In this document: positions 1-11,275 of the stretch, in pieces | Position numbering within the stretch: the first letter of the stretch is position 1 | Layout: each line of letters starts with the position of its first letter | Source of the DNA: Umbilicaria muhlenbergii | Lineage: Eukaryota; Ascomycota; Lecanoromycetes; Umbilicariales; Umbilicariaceae | NCBI GenBank assembly: GCA_000611775.1 | Contig: KK106981.1 | Location: 10,257,183 to 10,321,182 of the forward strand | Reading direction: 5' to 3' | DNA: 64,000 nucleotides | Notes under the pieces: model-generated | Database searches by the model: none | What the model saw: the letters and a program-made list of their open reading frames with translations, nothing else | What the model was told of the DNA's origin: nothing | Made by a program: the position numbers and the translations under genes

Positions 1-1848
1 TCATTAAGCTTCTTGCAAACATAGCTGAAGTGCTGTTTTGACTGCGTACGCAATAAGTGATTAAAGGCGTAATAGCAGAAATGTGAATGATGAGCAAACT
101 GATCATCTTTGTATTTCAGCAAGTGATGAATTCAATCACTCAGGCTGATAACCTCCCCTCTCTGTTCATAAAAATCACCCCGTCTGTACGGGAATAGCCC
201 TGGAAATGTCATTCAAAAAACAGGTTTTAAATCTCATTCAGAAACAGGGTCATCTGCAACAAATGTCATGAAAAGCATATTGAGACCTACAGGGTGTGTA
301 GCTTGTGTTAACACTCATTAAAGATGTTTCATTTCCATCTGATCAGGAAGTAAATTAAGCATCACAGCAATTTGAGGTGATTGATTTTCATCATCAAGCT
401 CATTCAGATCCACGTTCAGAAGGTCTTGATCATTCAGAATATCATTCAGATTAGAAAAAGAGAGCTCATTCACCTCACACACAGGCAGCTGATCAGTAAT
501 AGAGTCATCTTCAGGCAGAGTCAGCAGTTTGTCCTCATCAATTTCTAAATTCTTGTAGTCAGGGTGATTGGCCCGTAAAAACATCAATCAGTCAAAAACA
601 ACCTTTCTTTGAACATGCATTGACAAGTTGAACTGCTGTTCAATGCCTCAGTTGAAGTGACCAGAAGGAGGTTTCAACAGCAAAATTTAAGTAAAGTTAA
701 TTGTAGTATTAATTTAAATGGCCTGAACAGGTTCTGAACAACTTACATTAAGTTCAGAGGGTAAAAGTGAAAGCTTATCATAAACCTTTGAAGTGTTCTG
801 CATGAATGTCATCACATGTGATTTGTACTTGAACTGCTGCCCTTTTATCTGCCATACTTGAATATGAACATGCAAATGAGCAATAAGGTGCTCTTCAACT
901 TGTGTTAACTCAGACAGATGTTCAGGAACAGAGTCAACATTCAGATGATTATGCTCAGTAAATAATCAGAGTTTCTCACTTCTCTTCTGAGCAATGCAGT
1001 GTTTGCAGATCTGTTCAGAATTAAGCTTCATATCAAATCACTTTTCATTGCACTGAACGCATTCATCCTGTCATAGTTGAGCCAGGTTTTGATAGAAATC
1101 CCTGATATATCCTCAGTATTCCCCTGAAATAGCAGGATCATGCAAAGATGATGAAGCTGCAGCAGCCGCCTGACTGCAAGAAGGTGTAGAAGGTGTAGAC
1201 TGACTACTGAATGAAGTCTGAACAGGTTCAGCATTATTCTGAACAGGTGTTTGTAACAGATTATCATGAGCATGATGCATTGTTCTTTGACATTTCTGAC
1301 AGGTAGTGGTTGCTGCAGCAGGAAAGCCCTGCTGCAATGATTGAAATTGATTGAGTGACCGTGGGCAGTGGCACTGAGGACAAAGCTGTTCAGGCTGTTC
1401 AGACTGTCTGACTTGCTCAGGTGATGTTGAAGTCAGGATATCTCCTCAATTCTGCACACACTGTTGAGCCCATGCATTCTTTTCCTTCGCCTCAGCAACA
1501 TGACGCGTTTGTTTATCTTGCTCAGCTTCCACCTCAAGACGATTAAAGTGAATGTTCAGGCTCAATTCACTGAGCGGCAGTCTTACACAGATTCATTTCG
1601 CTGAAGGTGGATGTGAATCATCATCATCTTGAGCTGTCATATGAACACGCCGGCGTGAGCCCTTCTAAAACACAGGTTAGAAAGATTATGAAAAAGGACC
1701 CTGAACCTACAGCTCTGCAAGCCGAACAGGTTTTCCAATACCGATAGCCTCCATTATATTCAGCTGCGGGTTGCAAACGCTTACAAGCACTACAGGCAAG
1801 GTAGTTCATAGTGAATGCAGTAGTATTGTTGAAGAATTTGCAAGTCAT
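1..1848 (-). mobile_element. Helitron rolling-circle transposon, 5' part of the Rep/helicase gene, decayed
   Basis: The minus strand encodes the N-terminal half of a fungal Helitron protein. In order it has a Cys-rich head (MNYLACSACKRL with KTCSACR, about 1809-1720), a likely intron near 1665-1710, a Cys/His cluster (CPQCHC, CQKCQ, about 1380-1270), CVQCNEK with CKHC (about 1060-990), the diagnostic block with LTQVEEHLIAHLHVH then QVWQIKGQQ (about 910-830), LRANHPDY (about 580), and the Helitron-like N block with FPGLFPYRRGDF and a KYKDDQFAHH segment (about 210-60). A second intron probably starts near 745. The gene runs off the left edge, so the helicase is not seen. All about ten in-frame stops I translated are TGA, several where family proteins have Trp or Arg. 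The inner part is CpG-poor and the promoter-proximal 200-300 bases keep CpG. I could not fix the terminal TC end. Family identity is firm, and the copy looks dead. Confidence 0.85.
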
Positions 1849-2485
1849 GCCAAGCCCACAAGAAGCCTAGTCTTGAAGAGGAAAAAAAGCACCCTCCGGA
1901 ACAGAAAAATCTACTCCACTAGCGGCCGAACGCGATTTGGAACCCCTCTGGAGATTTAACATGAGCAAGCTCATGAACAATAGGTAGCTGCGCCTGAAGA
2001 CCTAAAGATAACTTCTGCGTTAATCAGTTGTTCTCTTGTGATTTACAACTCAAGTGCTGGAGGGCCGCTTCACATGAGGTTGGTGTTTTAGAGGCTGAAG
2101 CTATCCGAGCAAAGGTCCCCACTATCGTCGTCTATTACTGAGGCTGTGAAACAAAACAACCCACGCAGTCACAATCACATTCACTCAACGTATACCAGGC
2201 AAGCGCATGCTGGACAGCACTTGCCTCTAGACTCAACTAACTGATTGTACTTGCCCAACAGCTCTCAATCCCGTCACCTGAAGTCATTCCTGTTACGTCG
2301 TCGCCTTAATCATCAATTATTGCTCGTCCAGCCGGCTCCACAATATATCTTCCGCCTTGCTCCTACATTGATCATTCGAGAAATTAGCCATCACAAAGGA
2401 CCGCTAGAAGTTTCCAAAGCAGGTTAGCTAGAGAGTCTTATTCAAGCAAGGACGCTGTCACATCGAAGCCCCATAAAGAGACGTC
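1849..2485. other. Intergenic, Helitron flank and Ubc13 promoter
   Basis: There is no supported gene here. Base composition returns from the TCA/TGA-rich Helitron to ordinary mixed composition by about 1850-1950. The 5' terminus of the Helitron should lie in the first part of this stretch. The rest is the upstream region of the Ubc13 gene. Confidence 0.5.
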
Positions 2486-3120
2486 ATGGCTTTGCCGAAA
2501 AGAATTATCAAGGAGACCGAGCGCCTGATGGCCGAACCGTAGGTCATCATACTGTGCCAGTCGGGCAGTGGATCTAAAAGAACCGTAAGACGGAGCACAG
2601 CTGACCAGCGGGCGTGACAGGGTTCCTGGAATCAGCGCAGTCCCACACGAGGACAACCTCAGATACTTCGACGTTATGATACATGGCCCTTCGCAATCGC
2701 CCTACGAAGGTCAGTTCCTCCTTTCAACCCCGTTTGTCTCTCAGCTGAAGAGTGGTCATAGGGGGCATCTTCAAGCTCGAGCTCTTCCTTCCCGACGACT
2801 ACCCTATGACGCCACCAAAGATCAGATTCCTCACGAAGATATATCACCCAAACATTGACAAGCTTGGGCGTATATGCTTGGACGTTTTGAAAAGTATCGC
2901 ATCACTCTGGCGCGCCGTGGTGACATAGGCTTACGTGTTGCAAGGCAATTGGTCACCCGCTTTACAGATCCGCACAATCCTTCTCTCAATACAAGCTTTA
3001 CTTGGTGCACCAAATCCTGACGACCCTTTGGCGAATGATGTTGCGCAAAGATGGAAGGAAGACGAGCCCGCGGCAATACAGACGGCGAGGGAGTGGACCC
3101 GGACTCATGCCATGACATGA
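2486..3120 (+). CDS. ubc13: Ubiquitin-conjugating enzyme E2, Ubc13/UBE2N type
   Basis: This is an E2 enzyme that, with a Uev/Mms2 partner, builds Lys63-linked ubiquitin chains in post-replication DNA repair. Four exons (2486-2538, 2621-2709, 2762-2893, 2945-3120) give 450 nt, 149 aa, and all phases agree. The start [14 protein letters not shown] is the Ubc13 N-terminus. The HPN motif lies at about residues 76-78 and the catalytic Cys at about 86 in [11 protein letters not shown]. The segment [18 protein letters not shown] followed by [12 protein letters not shown] separates Ubc13 from other E2s. The length is normal for the family (about 150 aa). The three introns are 51-82 nt, with a branch-like GCTGAC in the first. 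The stop is TGA, so TGA is a normal terminator in this genome. I see nothing broken. Confidence 0.95.
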
Positions 3121-4121
3121 GCGGTTAGCTGCAACAGCGAGGGAACGGGCGTTATCTTATAACGAGTGATGATGGCACAAGGACAAGGTAGACCAATGAA
3201 TTTCTGTTGATTTTAAATGGCGTGTTCCAAATTTCTAGCCAGGCATCTGAGTCGATGCCTTGCCGTCTAAATTCTACAGGTCATTCTAGGTATGAACCAA
3301 GCCGATCACTGTGCACCGTGCCGCCCTTTTCCAGGGATGAGTGTTGCCACATATCGAGTGTCTGTGAAACGTTGACAAACGTTGCGAGTCCTCTAATAAA
3401 GCGATATACGACCAGCTGATAGGACTATCCTCGCCGGGAAATCCAGTGCCGTGATTACGTTGGAATGAAGAACGCCATGCTACGTTCTCAAACACTCCGA
3501 GACGGCTCATCTGATACCCAACTGCCAATGCTTTGAGATATTAATCTTGATGGGCATTCGGCGAAATGGAGAATCCCGAAGGCGGAGTATATACAGGCGG
3601 TGTATGTACAGGACTACAGACCCCAGCAGTCAAGCTTTCCCAAAGACTGAACCCTTGAGTGCCACTTGCCCATGATCCTATGCTGTTACTTAATATTGAG
3701 ACCATCGATTTTTTACACGTCACGAGTCTCTGAACGAACAAATCCACTGAATGTGTCTTTCAGAAACCAGGAACGAGGATGGTCGAGGAGAGAAGACGCC
3801 ACACGCAATTGCTTCACACGAGTGGCTGCGTTTTTGTGAGCATGAAATCGGACAACAGACCTCAGGGTACCGCCCAGCTGTTATAATAAACAGCACACTC
3901 AAGAACCAGAGCTCTTCATCTACTCTGGTGATGTTGGCTAAAATGGCAGTACCATCTCGGCAATACGTTGATCCACAGCGACCAATTCTTCTGAATTTAG
4001 GGCTTCAGATGGATCGATCGCGAAAACATGCGCATTCCGCGTCCAACACCATCCATTACAAAGCTGCGACAGCAATCGTCTGGAACATAGCAAGCAGCCT
4101 AATTATTGAAGATCGACTCGT
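3121..4121. other. Gene-poor stretch between Ubc13 and the Cys-rich protein gene
   Basis: No gene is supported here. A 183-codon open frame (3751-4302, plus) has no recognisable domain. Its distal part may belong to the first exon of the next gene, whose start is uncertain. Confidence 0.4.
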
Positions 4122-6924
4122 CATGAAGTTGTTTCGACGCGGCGATCAAGGTATGAAAGCGGTAAAGGTACTTTCCGCGATTCGCCCCGATTTCGCTTAT
4201 AACCTTACTCAAACTAACCATACCTACTGCTGCATAAGAAGCAGAATAGACAGCAGGGTAAGGATGACGATGACGTTGGCGACATCCAGTCATCAACTGT
4301 GATCAATCGTCATGACGCTAGCGACATCCCCGCGCGTGAGGTATGAGAGCTGAGTTGAGGATTCTCGCGACATCCACCAAGCTCACCAGCCCTTGCAGAG
4401 AAGAGACACGGAAACAAGAGATAGCAGCGAAACCATAAGACCTACCACAGCTGGCGTTAAGAATAGTTCTAACTCGGCCGAGATCTTGACCTCTACACCT
4501 TTGGCAGGTCACAAGAAGGGTCACAAGAAAGATCACAAGAAAGGTCACAAGAAAGGTCCCATGGGCGATTCTGTTGAAGATCTCACGGCAGCCCATGAGA
4601 AACGGGCCAAGTCTCCGGTGAGTCTCTTCTATCAGCACATGCATTTCTGGAGCCTGCTGGCGGGACGGAAACACGCAACGGAAACAGGCGAGAGCCAGTG
4701 CACCGTACATGGGCCCTGCTGACTAACTAGTTAGAAAGTTGTATTCACTTCTATCAATGGCGAAGTTGTGAAGCTCCGGAAAACTGTAACCAATGACCGA
4801 TCAGCACCAAGGCTGGAATACACGACACCGAATGCAGCAAACTTACCGCTCCGACTCCGAGATACCACAGGAAAGGGAACGAGGAAAGGGGCCGCCAATT
4901 GCAATCCCGCCGGGAACGCAGGGGTTGATCAAGATAGCAGCATCAACACTCACACTCGTCTTGACCTTACCGGAGATGGGCGAAAACGAGCACTTCCTCT
5001 GAAGCCTTTGAAGATCGGTGGTGAACGACAGCTAAGTAATGCGCATAAACTCTCTCCAAAAATCCTTTCGGGTCAAACGCAGAGGCTGTTCCATAAGAAA
5101 TCTACGACCTTCGACCAAGTCCAGTCACCAAAGAAAACTTCAGGCGACACCCACAACGAAGTGACAGCAGGAAATGCTGGCAACGATTCCGGTGTAACGC
5201 GAAGCAAGGAGACGGTAAGCAAGGAGAATTCGAATCCAGCTCGCAAACTCATGAACTCGCTCCGTTCAAAAAAATCCATGGCCAACTTGAGTAAATCTCC
5301 GGTTATGACCATGATGCCGGATAGCTCCGACCTGTTCTTCAGTCCTCCGTCAAAAGATCTCTCTCGCAAGCAGTCTAAAGCCAACGTCAAGGATACTGCC
5401 ATGGGCATAGTGCCTAGTCCCTTCGATCGTCCCCCTGTTCCTGTCAACCCGGTCTTTCAGCCTACCGATCCTGTCTCCCATCGTACCGCTCCGATTCCTC
5501 GTGCTACCAATCCAGCCTATGGTCTTTCAACAACCAACATCGCACGGAAGCCCCCTCAGTCGCTTGGCACAGCTTACAACAGCAATGAAGGACCTCAACA
5601 TCTCATTGATAGCGTAGCTAATAGCAAAGCGGACTTAACACCACGTGATGGGGACGCCGACTACGATGATGAGTCCAGCGAGGAAGAATACATGAGCCCG
5701 GACGCCGCGATGGGAACTTCATCAATGCTGCCTCCAGAACTAGATCAGGAAGAAACCCCAGAGTTTGACGATGATAACAACACAGTGAAGCAGTTGACAA
5801 ACGTCCATCTCCAGAACGTATATGGAATTGACTCCACTAAAGATTTACTTTCTCCCGAACTTCGGGCTGCCCTTGGCATGGGAAGTACGACAGATTCAGA
5901 TGGTGATGCTGACCCAGGAATTGAAGATGCAAACGTGACTAGGGTCGAGACAACCAGTGGTCCTTCCACCTCTAGCACCGATGCTACTCGAAAGATGTTG
6001 GAGATGTCCATTGCCATTGACGACCTCCATGCCGCTGCTGAAGCTGCAGACGTCAACACTGCAGGCCACCATGATAGATCTCCTGCGACTGCGACTGAAG
6101 AGCAGAAGAAGAACTACTCCGCCGGAATGGTGATCCCACCTCTCCTGAGCTGCTTCGACCAATCTTACTAATACAAGTGCGGCCACTTAGGAAGAGATGG
6201 CTTGCCTTCGGGGAGGCCCAGAGACTGCAGCACGTCTGGTGCAATTAAAGAAGACCAACTATATCACATACATGGTAATTTTGAACCTACATAATCCTTC
6301 AATCGACTTGACCACCTTGCTGATACCAATTCTTAACCTTAGGAGGAGCTCATTCGTACTGGATCAAACCTGGAGGTTCCTGAACTTGAAGACATGGCGC
6401 AGTTGCGGCACGTTAATTACGTTGCGTACATTGTAAGTCTCGGTGAAAACCAGCGATAGATGTTCGTTCCTACTGACTTGAATTCTTCCGACTAGGAACT
6501 CCTTTTCCGTAAGACGACAGGTACCGAGATTGTTCCTCGTGGCTACGATATACGCAAACATCCCAAGCACCAACGTCACTGGGACTCGAGAAACCTCTGG
6601 TGTGATCACCACGGGAGGCACATCTCGCCTACCTGCACGCTTTGTGGTCGTGCTTGCTGTGCTTATATGAAAGCGATGCAGACTCTCAAGGACACAACTC
6701 AACCTGACGAGGAGAGGCAGATCGCTGTGCGCTTCCTTCGAGAGCTCATGGCCTGGAAGAGTATTGGGAAAGACACGACCACGTTCATGACCTGCACTGA
6801 ATGCCGCACAGACGTTTGTCAGGGTTGTGCCAGTATTTGCCCGGTCTTTCCCTGCCATGATACAATTTGCATCGAATGCAATTTGGACCCGTGGAGGCCG
6901 TGTAATTGGCATAACGTGATTTGA
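4122..6924 (+). CDS. Unrecognised fungal protein: long disordered region, C-terminal Cys/His cluster
   Basis: I do not recognise the family. Five exons fit in phase: about 4218/4257-4340, 4399-4617, 4735-6129, 6191-6274, 6343-6432 and 6496-6924 (counting the partly mapped first one separately). The introns have clean signals, for example GTGAGT at 4618 and TGACTAAC before 4734. The start is uncertain: an ATG at 4122 with an intron from about 4158 to 4238 is possible but not proven. The first half is Ser/Thr/Pro/Lys-rich and looks disordered, with a His-Lys-Lys-Gly tract (4510-4557) and an acidic DDES-SEEE stretch. The last 143 codons hold about 14 Cys plus His in CxxH, CTLCGRACC, CTECRTDVCQGC and CHDTICIEC patterns. 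These suggest a compact zinc-binding module. A nuclear or regulatory role is a guess only. Confidence 0.7.
4510..4557 (+). repeat. 12-bp coding tandem repeat, four copies (His-Lys-Lys-Gly/Asp)
   Basis: Four consecutive 12-nt units encode HKKG, HKKD, HKKG and HKKG inside an exon of the Cys-rich protein. The unit is a multiple of three, so copy changes would keep the frame. It forms a strongly basic tract and may vary in length between strains. Confidence 0.85.
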
Positions 6925-8159
6925 TGGAACGATGAGACTCAAGAAAGAGAGGAGCATCAGGATCTGTCGGATGCAGGACTTCTCAGCATAGCTTTGAGGG
7001 CTTCTTCTTACTCATGTTTTCTTCAACACCAAGATACCCAACTTCTGCCTTTGTTTACTGTCCATCTTTTCAAGTTCCATGGCGAAGTTTGCTAGTGAAT
7101 GGATATCGGATATGGACGAAAGGACGACATGATGACAGCGTTCTTCAGGAGATCAAGTTAGGCATTGTCTGTACTGAGATCCAATCAGCGTAGTTAGGTG
7201 CAGCTAGGTAAACCTAACAATGATGAAGCTACTTGCATCTACAGACCCGGGTAGGGTTTGATCAGAGGGTGCCATGTGAAGCTGGTGGCACCAGATAGCG
7301 CACCGCGCCACTTGCCTACGGCTGTGGCCCCTTTATGCTTGTGCTACTCGGCCAGGTCCACGTACCTTTCCAACGATGTGGTTGGTTGCGCTTATCGTCG
7401 GGCAAGGCTTGAGAGGGTGCCTTCCGCCAGCTCCCAAATCATCGTCGATTCCCAATGCATCTCAGATCTGCCTAGTAGCAATGCATTATTCACTGTATAC
7501 ATAGTAAGGTAGGATGCCCATCCAAGGATCAGCTGAGCGACTGTCTAACCACCAGTTGAAGGGCTGAAAGATGAGGCCGCGAGGCATCCATCCGTTCAAG
7601 TCAATCTGATAGGAGCCGAGAAAGCCGAGGCATCCACTAATCCCATTGCGTAAATCTACATGTATCTAATCCTAAGAACAACCTCACTGGTAAGCTTACG
7701 ACATGACCCCATGCCGCAACTACAACCTTATTGCGGACCTGTACTCCCAACTGCGAACGCCGAAGATGATCCTCTTAGACGTAGCCACTTCCTCCATGTT
7801 ATTGCTGGAGTAGAGCATAGGTCGTGACTTGTGGGTCCCATGACATGGTGGTTTCTGGTTCTCTCTTGGAGATGGTTTGGAAGGCCAAAGCAAGCCGCGA
7901 GAAGCCACAGCCCGAAGTGTCACTGTCCCAAAGTGTCACGGTTGAACGCGGTGAATTATTTGTGTACGCAAAACTACGTATATGATCGCGTCGTGTCACA
8001 TTTCTTTCGCGCTTTTACTCTTCCATCCTCAATATTGTCCAAGTCTGACTTACAAGCACCAAGCATAATTACGTTAGCACCAAGCGTAACATCAATCCTA
8101 AGACGTGTGATCAGAACACATCCCATACTGAGAAGGACGATACTGAAGAGCTCTAAACT
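6925..8159. other. Intergenic, PAL upstream region
   Basis: There is no supportable gene here. The short open frames at 7258-7512 and 7831-8163 have no domain, and the latter overlaps the PAL start. Small TAGGT-rich motifs occur near 7190-7215. I see no clear TATA box. Confidence 0.5.
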
Positions 8160-10523
8160 ATGAAAGTCAACGCAGAATACCATAGTTCTATGGTGCTGGC
8201 CGGCTGGGACAAATTCATTGAACTCATCGGCCCCAATGCCGGAGAAGTTGCTGTGGATGGTAGTTCTTTGAACGTGGAGAACGTCGTTGCTGTTGCAAGG
8301 TGAGCTGTCAAAGTCATAGTATGAGAAAGTATGCGGTACCTTATTTGGAGTCTTAGGTATGGAGCCCGAGCAGCATTGAGCAACAGAACACGTCAGCACA
8401 TCGAGAAGAGCGCCGAGTCCCTGGAAGCGAGCCTTGCTCAAGGGGATTGTATCTACGGTCAGTTTCTGTTTGCATCAGTGGTTGGTTAAGTCAAGTACTT
8501 AGACTGATATGCAACGGCTGAAGGCGTCAACACTGGTTTTGGCGGCAGCGCAGACACTCGCACGGCCGATCTGGATAACCTCCAGCGTGCGCTGGTACAG
8601 GAGCTGCATTGTGGCATTCTGGCGACTACGGCTACTGGTAGGAATTGTCACGATAACAAAATGTTCAACGGAGCCAATGGGGCGTTGAGTACCGCATCAT
8701 TACTCGCAGAAGCAGCATTATCGAACGAGGATCCCATGGCAGTCACGTCTATGCCGGAAGCTTGGGTCCGAGCTGCCCTTCTCATTCGCAGTAACACACT
8801 TGCAGGCGGTCACTCGGGGGTTCGTCCTATCCTGGTCAGCAATTTGGTATCTCTATTGCGGAACAACGCCGTACCGACAATTCCGCTTAGAGGGAGCATC
8901 TCAGCTTCGGGAGATCTCAGTCCACTTTCTTACGTCGCGGGCGCCCTGCAAGGTAAACCCAGCATCAATGTCTGGATTGGAGACAGAAGAAATGGCGGCC
9001 GCCGTTTAGTCACAGCAGACGCAGCACTTTCGGAGTTGTCAATTTCTCCCTTGGAGATGGGACCAAAAGAGGGCCTGGCCATTGTCAACGGTACTGCGGT
9101 ATCTGCAGGTGTTGGGGTACTCGCAATGCACGATGCTCACTGTCTTGCCGTCTTGGCTCAGATCCTCACAGCTATGAGCGTCGAAGGTTTGCATGGGACC
9201 ATCGAGAGCTTCGATCCGTTTTTTGCAGCGGTCCGTCCGCATCCAGGGCAGGTTGAAGCGTCCCACAACATCCACAGCTTTCTCACTGGTTCGTCCTTGC
9301 TGCACTCCAAAGAAGACATTACGGAGACCTCCCTTCGACAGGACAGATATTCAGTACGCACCGCGGCGCAGTGGATTGGACCGCAACTGGAAAACCTGCT
9401 GTTGGCGCACAAACAAGTGACCATTGAATGCAATTCTACTACCGACAACCCCCTGATTGACACTGCAAGCGGCCGAGTACTGAGCGGCGGCAACTTCCAG
9501 GCCATGGCAATCACCTCAGCGATGGAGAAAACCCGTGCTAGTGTGCAGATCATTGGCCGCATGCTCTTTGCACAATGTACGGAGTTGATCAATCCGGCAC
9601 TCAACAATGGTCTGCCCCCAAACCTAGCAGCTGACGAACCCAGTCAGTCATTCTTGATGAAGAGCGTGGATATGATGATGGCTTCCCTTCAGTCTGAGTT
9701 AGGCTTCTTAGCAAATCCTGTGGGGAGCCATGTCCAAACAGCCGAGATGGGAAACCAATCACTAAACTCTCTTGCACTTATATCGGCTCGGTACACTCAC
9801 GTGGCCCTCGACGTACTATCACAGATGGCCGCAGCACATCTTTTTGCGGCGTGCCAGGCTCTTGACCTACGAGCGATGCACATCCGCTTCCTCGAGAATC
9901 TGAAACCAGCTTTTCAAGCTTGTACTTCGGAGACACTCCAAGCCTTGTTCACGACAAAAGATGAAGAGAAGCTGGGGCGTCTTCAAGAGAATCTCTGGTC
10001 ACATCTGCAAAAGGAGCTAGGCAACACGACGAAGCTAGATTCAGCTCGACGTATGCCACTCGTGATCCAAACTCTGCAGTTGACAATCATGGCTGCATTA
10101 TCTTCTTCGTCTAACGAGGGGAGCCAGGTCATGTCGGCTTTGCATGACTGGACCTGTCGCTGCTCGGCCTTGACTTTGAAAACTTTCCATGCGAGTCGGG
10201 ACGAGTACTCTGCCAACCCGGACGCCAAGGCGCTCCTTGGTCCTGCTTCTTGTCGCCTGTACAAATTCGTCCGTGACGAGCTCAAGGTACCTTTCCTTCG
10301 AACAAAACATCCCAGATCTCCAGCGGCGAACTGTGTAGCTATCTCCAGCCGTGTGCAGTCAGACTCTGAGGAGAGTGATGCGAATGCTACTGAAACCATC
10401 GGTTCCCTGATCACGGCTATTTACACCTCCATTCGGAACGGATCACTCTACATTCCCGTCATGGAATGCCTTGGTGAGGCCCAAGCAGCCGAAGTCTCCA
10501 ATGGTTTCATAAATGGCTTCTGA
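8160..10523 (+). CDS. Phenylalanine ammonia-lyase (aromatic amino acid lyase family)
   Basis: This enzyme deaminates L-Phe (possibly also Tyr) to cinnamate plus ammonia using a self-made MIO group. Three exons (8160-8299, 8357-8457, 8524-10523) total 2241 nt, 746 aa, in phase and normal for fungal PAL (about 700 aa). The catalytic Tyr is in CIYGVNTGFGGSADT (Tyr about 80). The MIO triad Ala-Ser-Gly is in RGSISASGDLSPLSY (about 208-210). GLAIVNGTAVSAG and ECNSTTDNPLID are family active-site segments. The SADTRT context and the length favour fungal PAL over bacterial HAL (about 500 aa). No neighbouring phenylpropanoid gene is seen, so it may serve catabolism of Phe. Phe versus Tyr preference cannot be settled by eye. 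The ORF looks intact. Confidence 0.93.
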
Positions 10524-11275
10524 GGACCCTCATAAAGCCCACGGGGCATTACAGCACGCGGCTAATATACTACGAATAAGTAGTGTCTCGAGAAACAGTG
10601 CGTGGCAATTTTGGGATTCGAGGTATCGATCGCCGAGCAATAGCAAGGTTCAAATTGGGGGAGACGAGATCAGTGGAGCTCGGCATTATCATGTCTCTCT
10701 TTGTCTGTTGTTTAAACCTCATATTTTCAACATTGCGAAACATTGTGAAGGGATGTACTCTCCTCTACTCTACTGTTCTTTTTCTATTCAATTCTACTTT
10801 ATCCTCCAGATGCCTGCTATTGTGTGTGCATGTGTGCACGCAGATGCCACGCTTGATATGTGCCAGCAGCAAGATAGTGCAGAGCTGAGGTTCGCCGGGG
10901 AGATGCAGAAGTATAAGGCAGGTAGAGACCTTGCCTTAGGGGGAACTTGACTCGGTGGCGAGGGTGGTTGTAATCATAAGGTACGGAGTAGATCTAACAG
11001 AATGCTAGCGGCGGCAGTACCCGCCGCTACTGTACAGCACGCCTGAGCTTCCCCGCGTTTCCCCCAAGCTATCCGAAAGTACCTCACGTCACCATCTGCC
11101 CTAGGGTAAAGTAAGACAACACGACGCTTTGTCTACCTAATTAACCTTACGATGGCGGGGGAAGCTGAGACTACATGCGCCGGGGAATGGTATCTCCGGC
11201 ACACAGCCATCTTTCGAACCCAATCCAACGTTTCACTCCTTCCGCAAGAGCTATCGGTCCAGACACTTACAAGAC
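10524..11275. other. Intergenic between PAL and kynurenine aminotransferase
   Basis: No gene is seen. There is a short TG-rich tract near 10820-10840. The 3' end signals of PAL and the promoter of the aminotransferase must lie here. Confidence 0.5.

Noticed and set aside
1-1848. Reassigned TGA codon (as in mitochondria) to explain TGA-only stops
   Set aside because: Host genes in the same window (Ubc13, PAL, the Cys-rich gene) end in TGA, and spliceosomal introns show this is nuclear DNA. Biased mutation is simpler.
3751-4302. 183-codon plus-strand open frame
   Set aside because: No domain, low-complexity tail and no start support. Its distal part is better explained as possible exon sequence of the Cys-rich gene in another frame.
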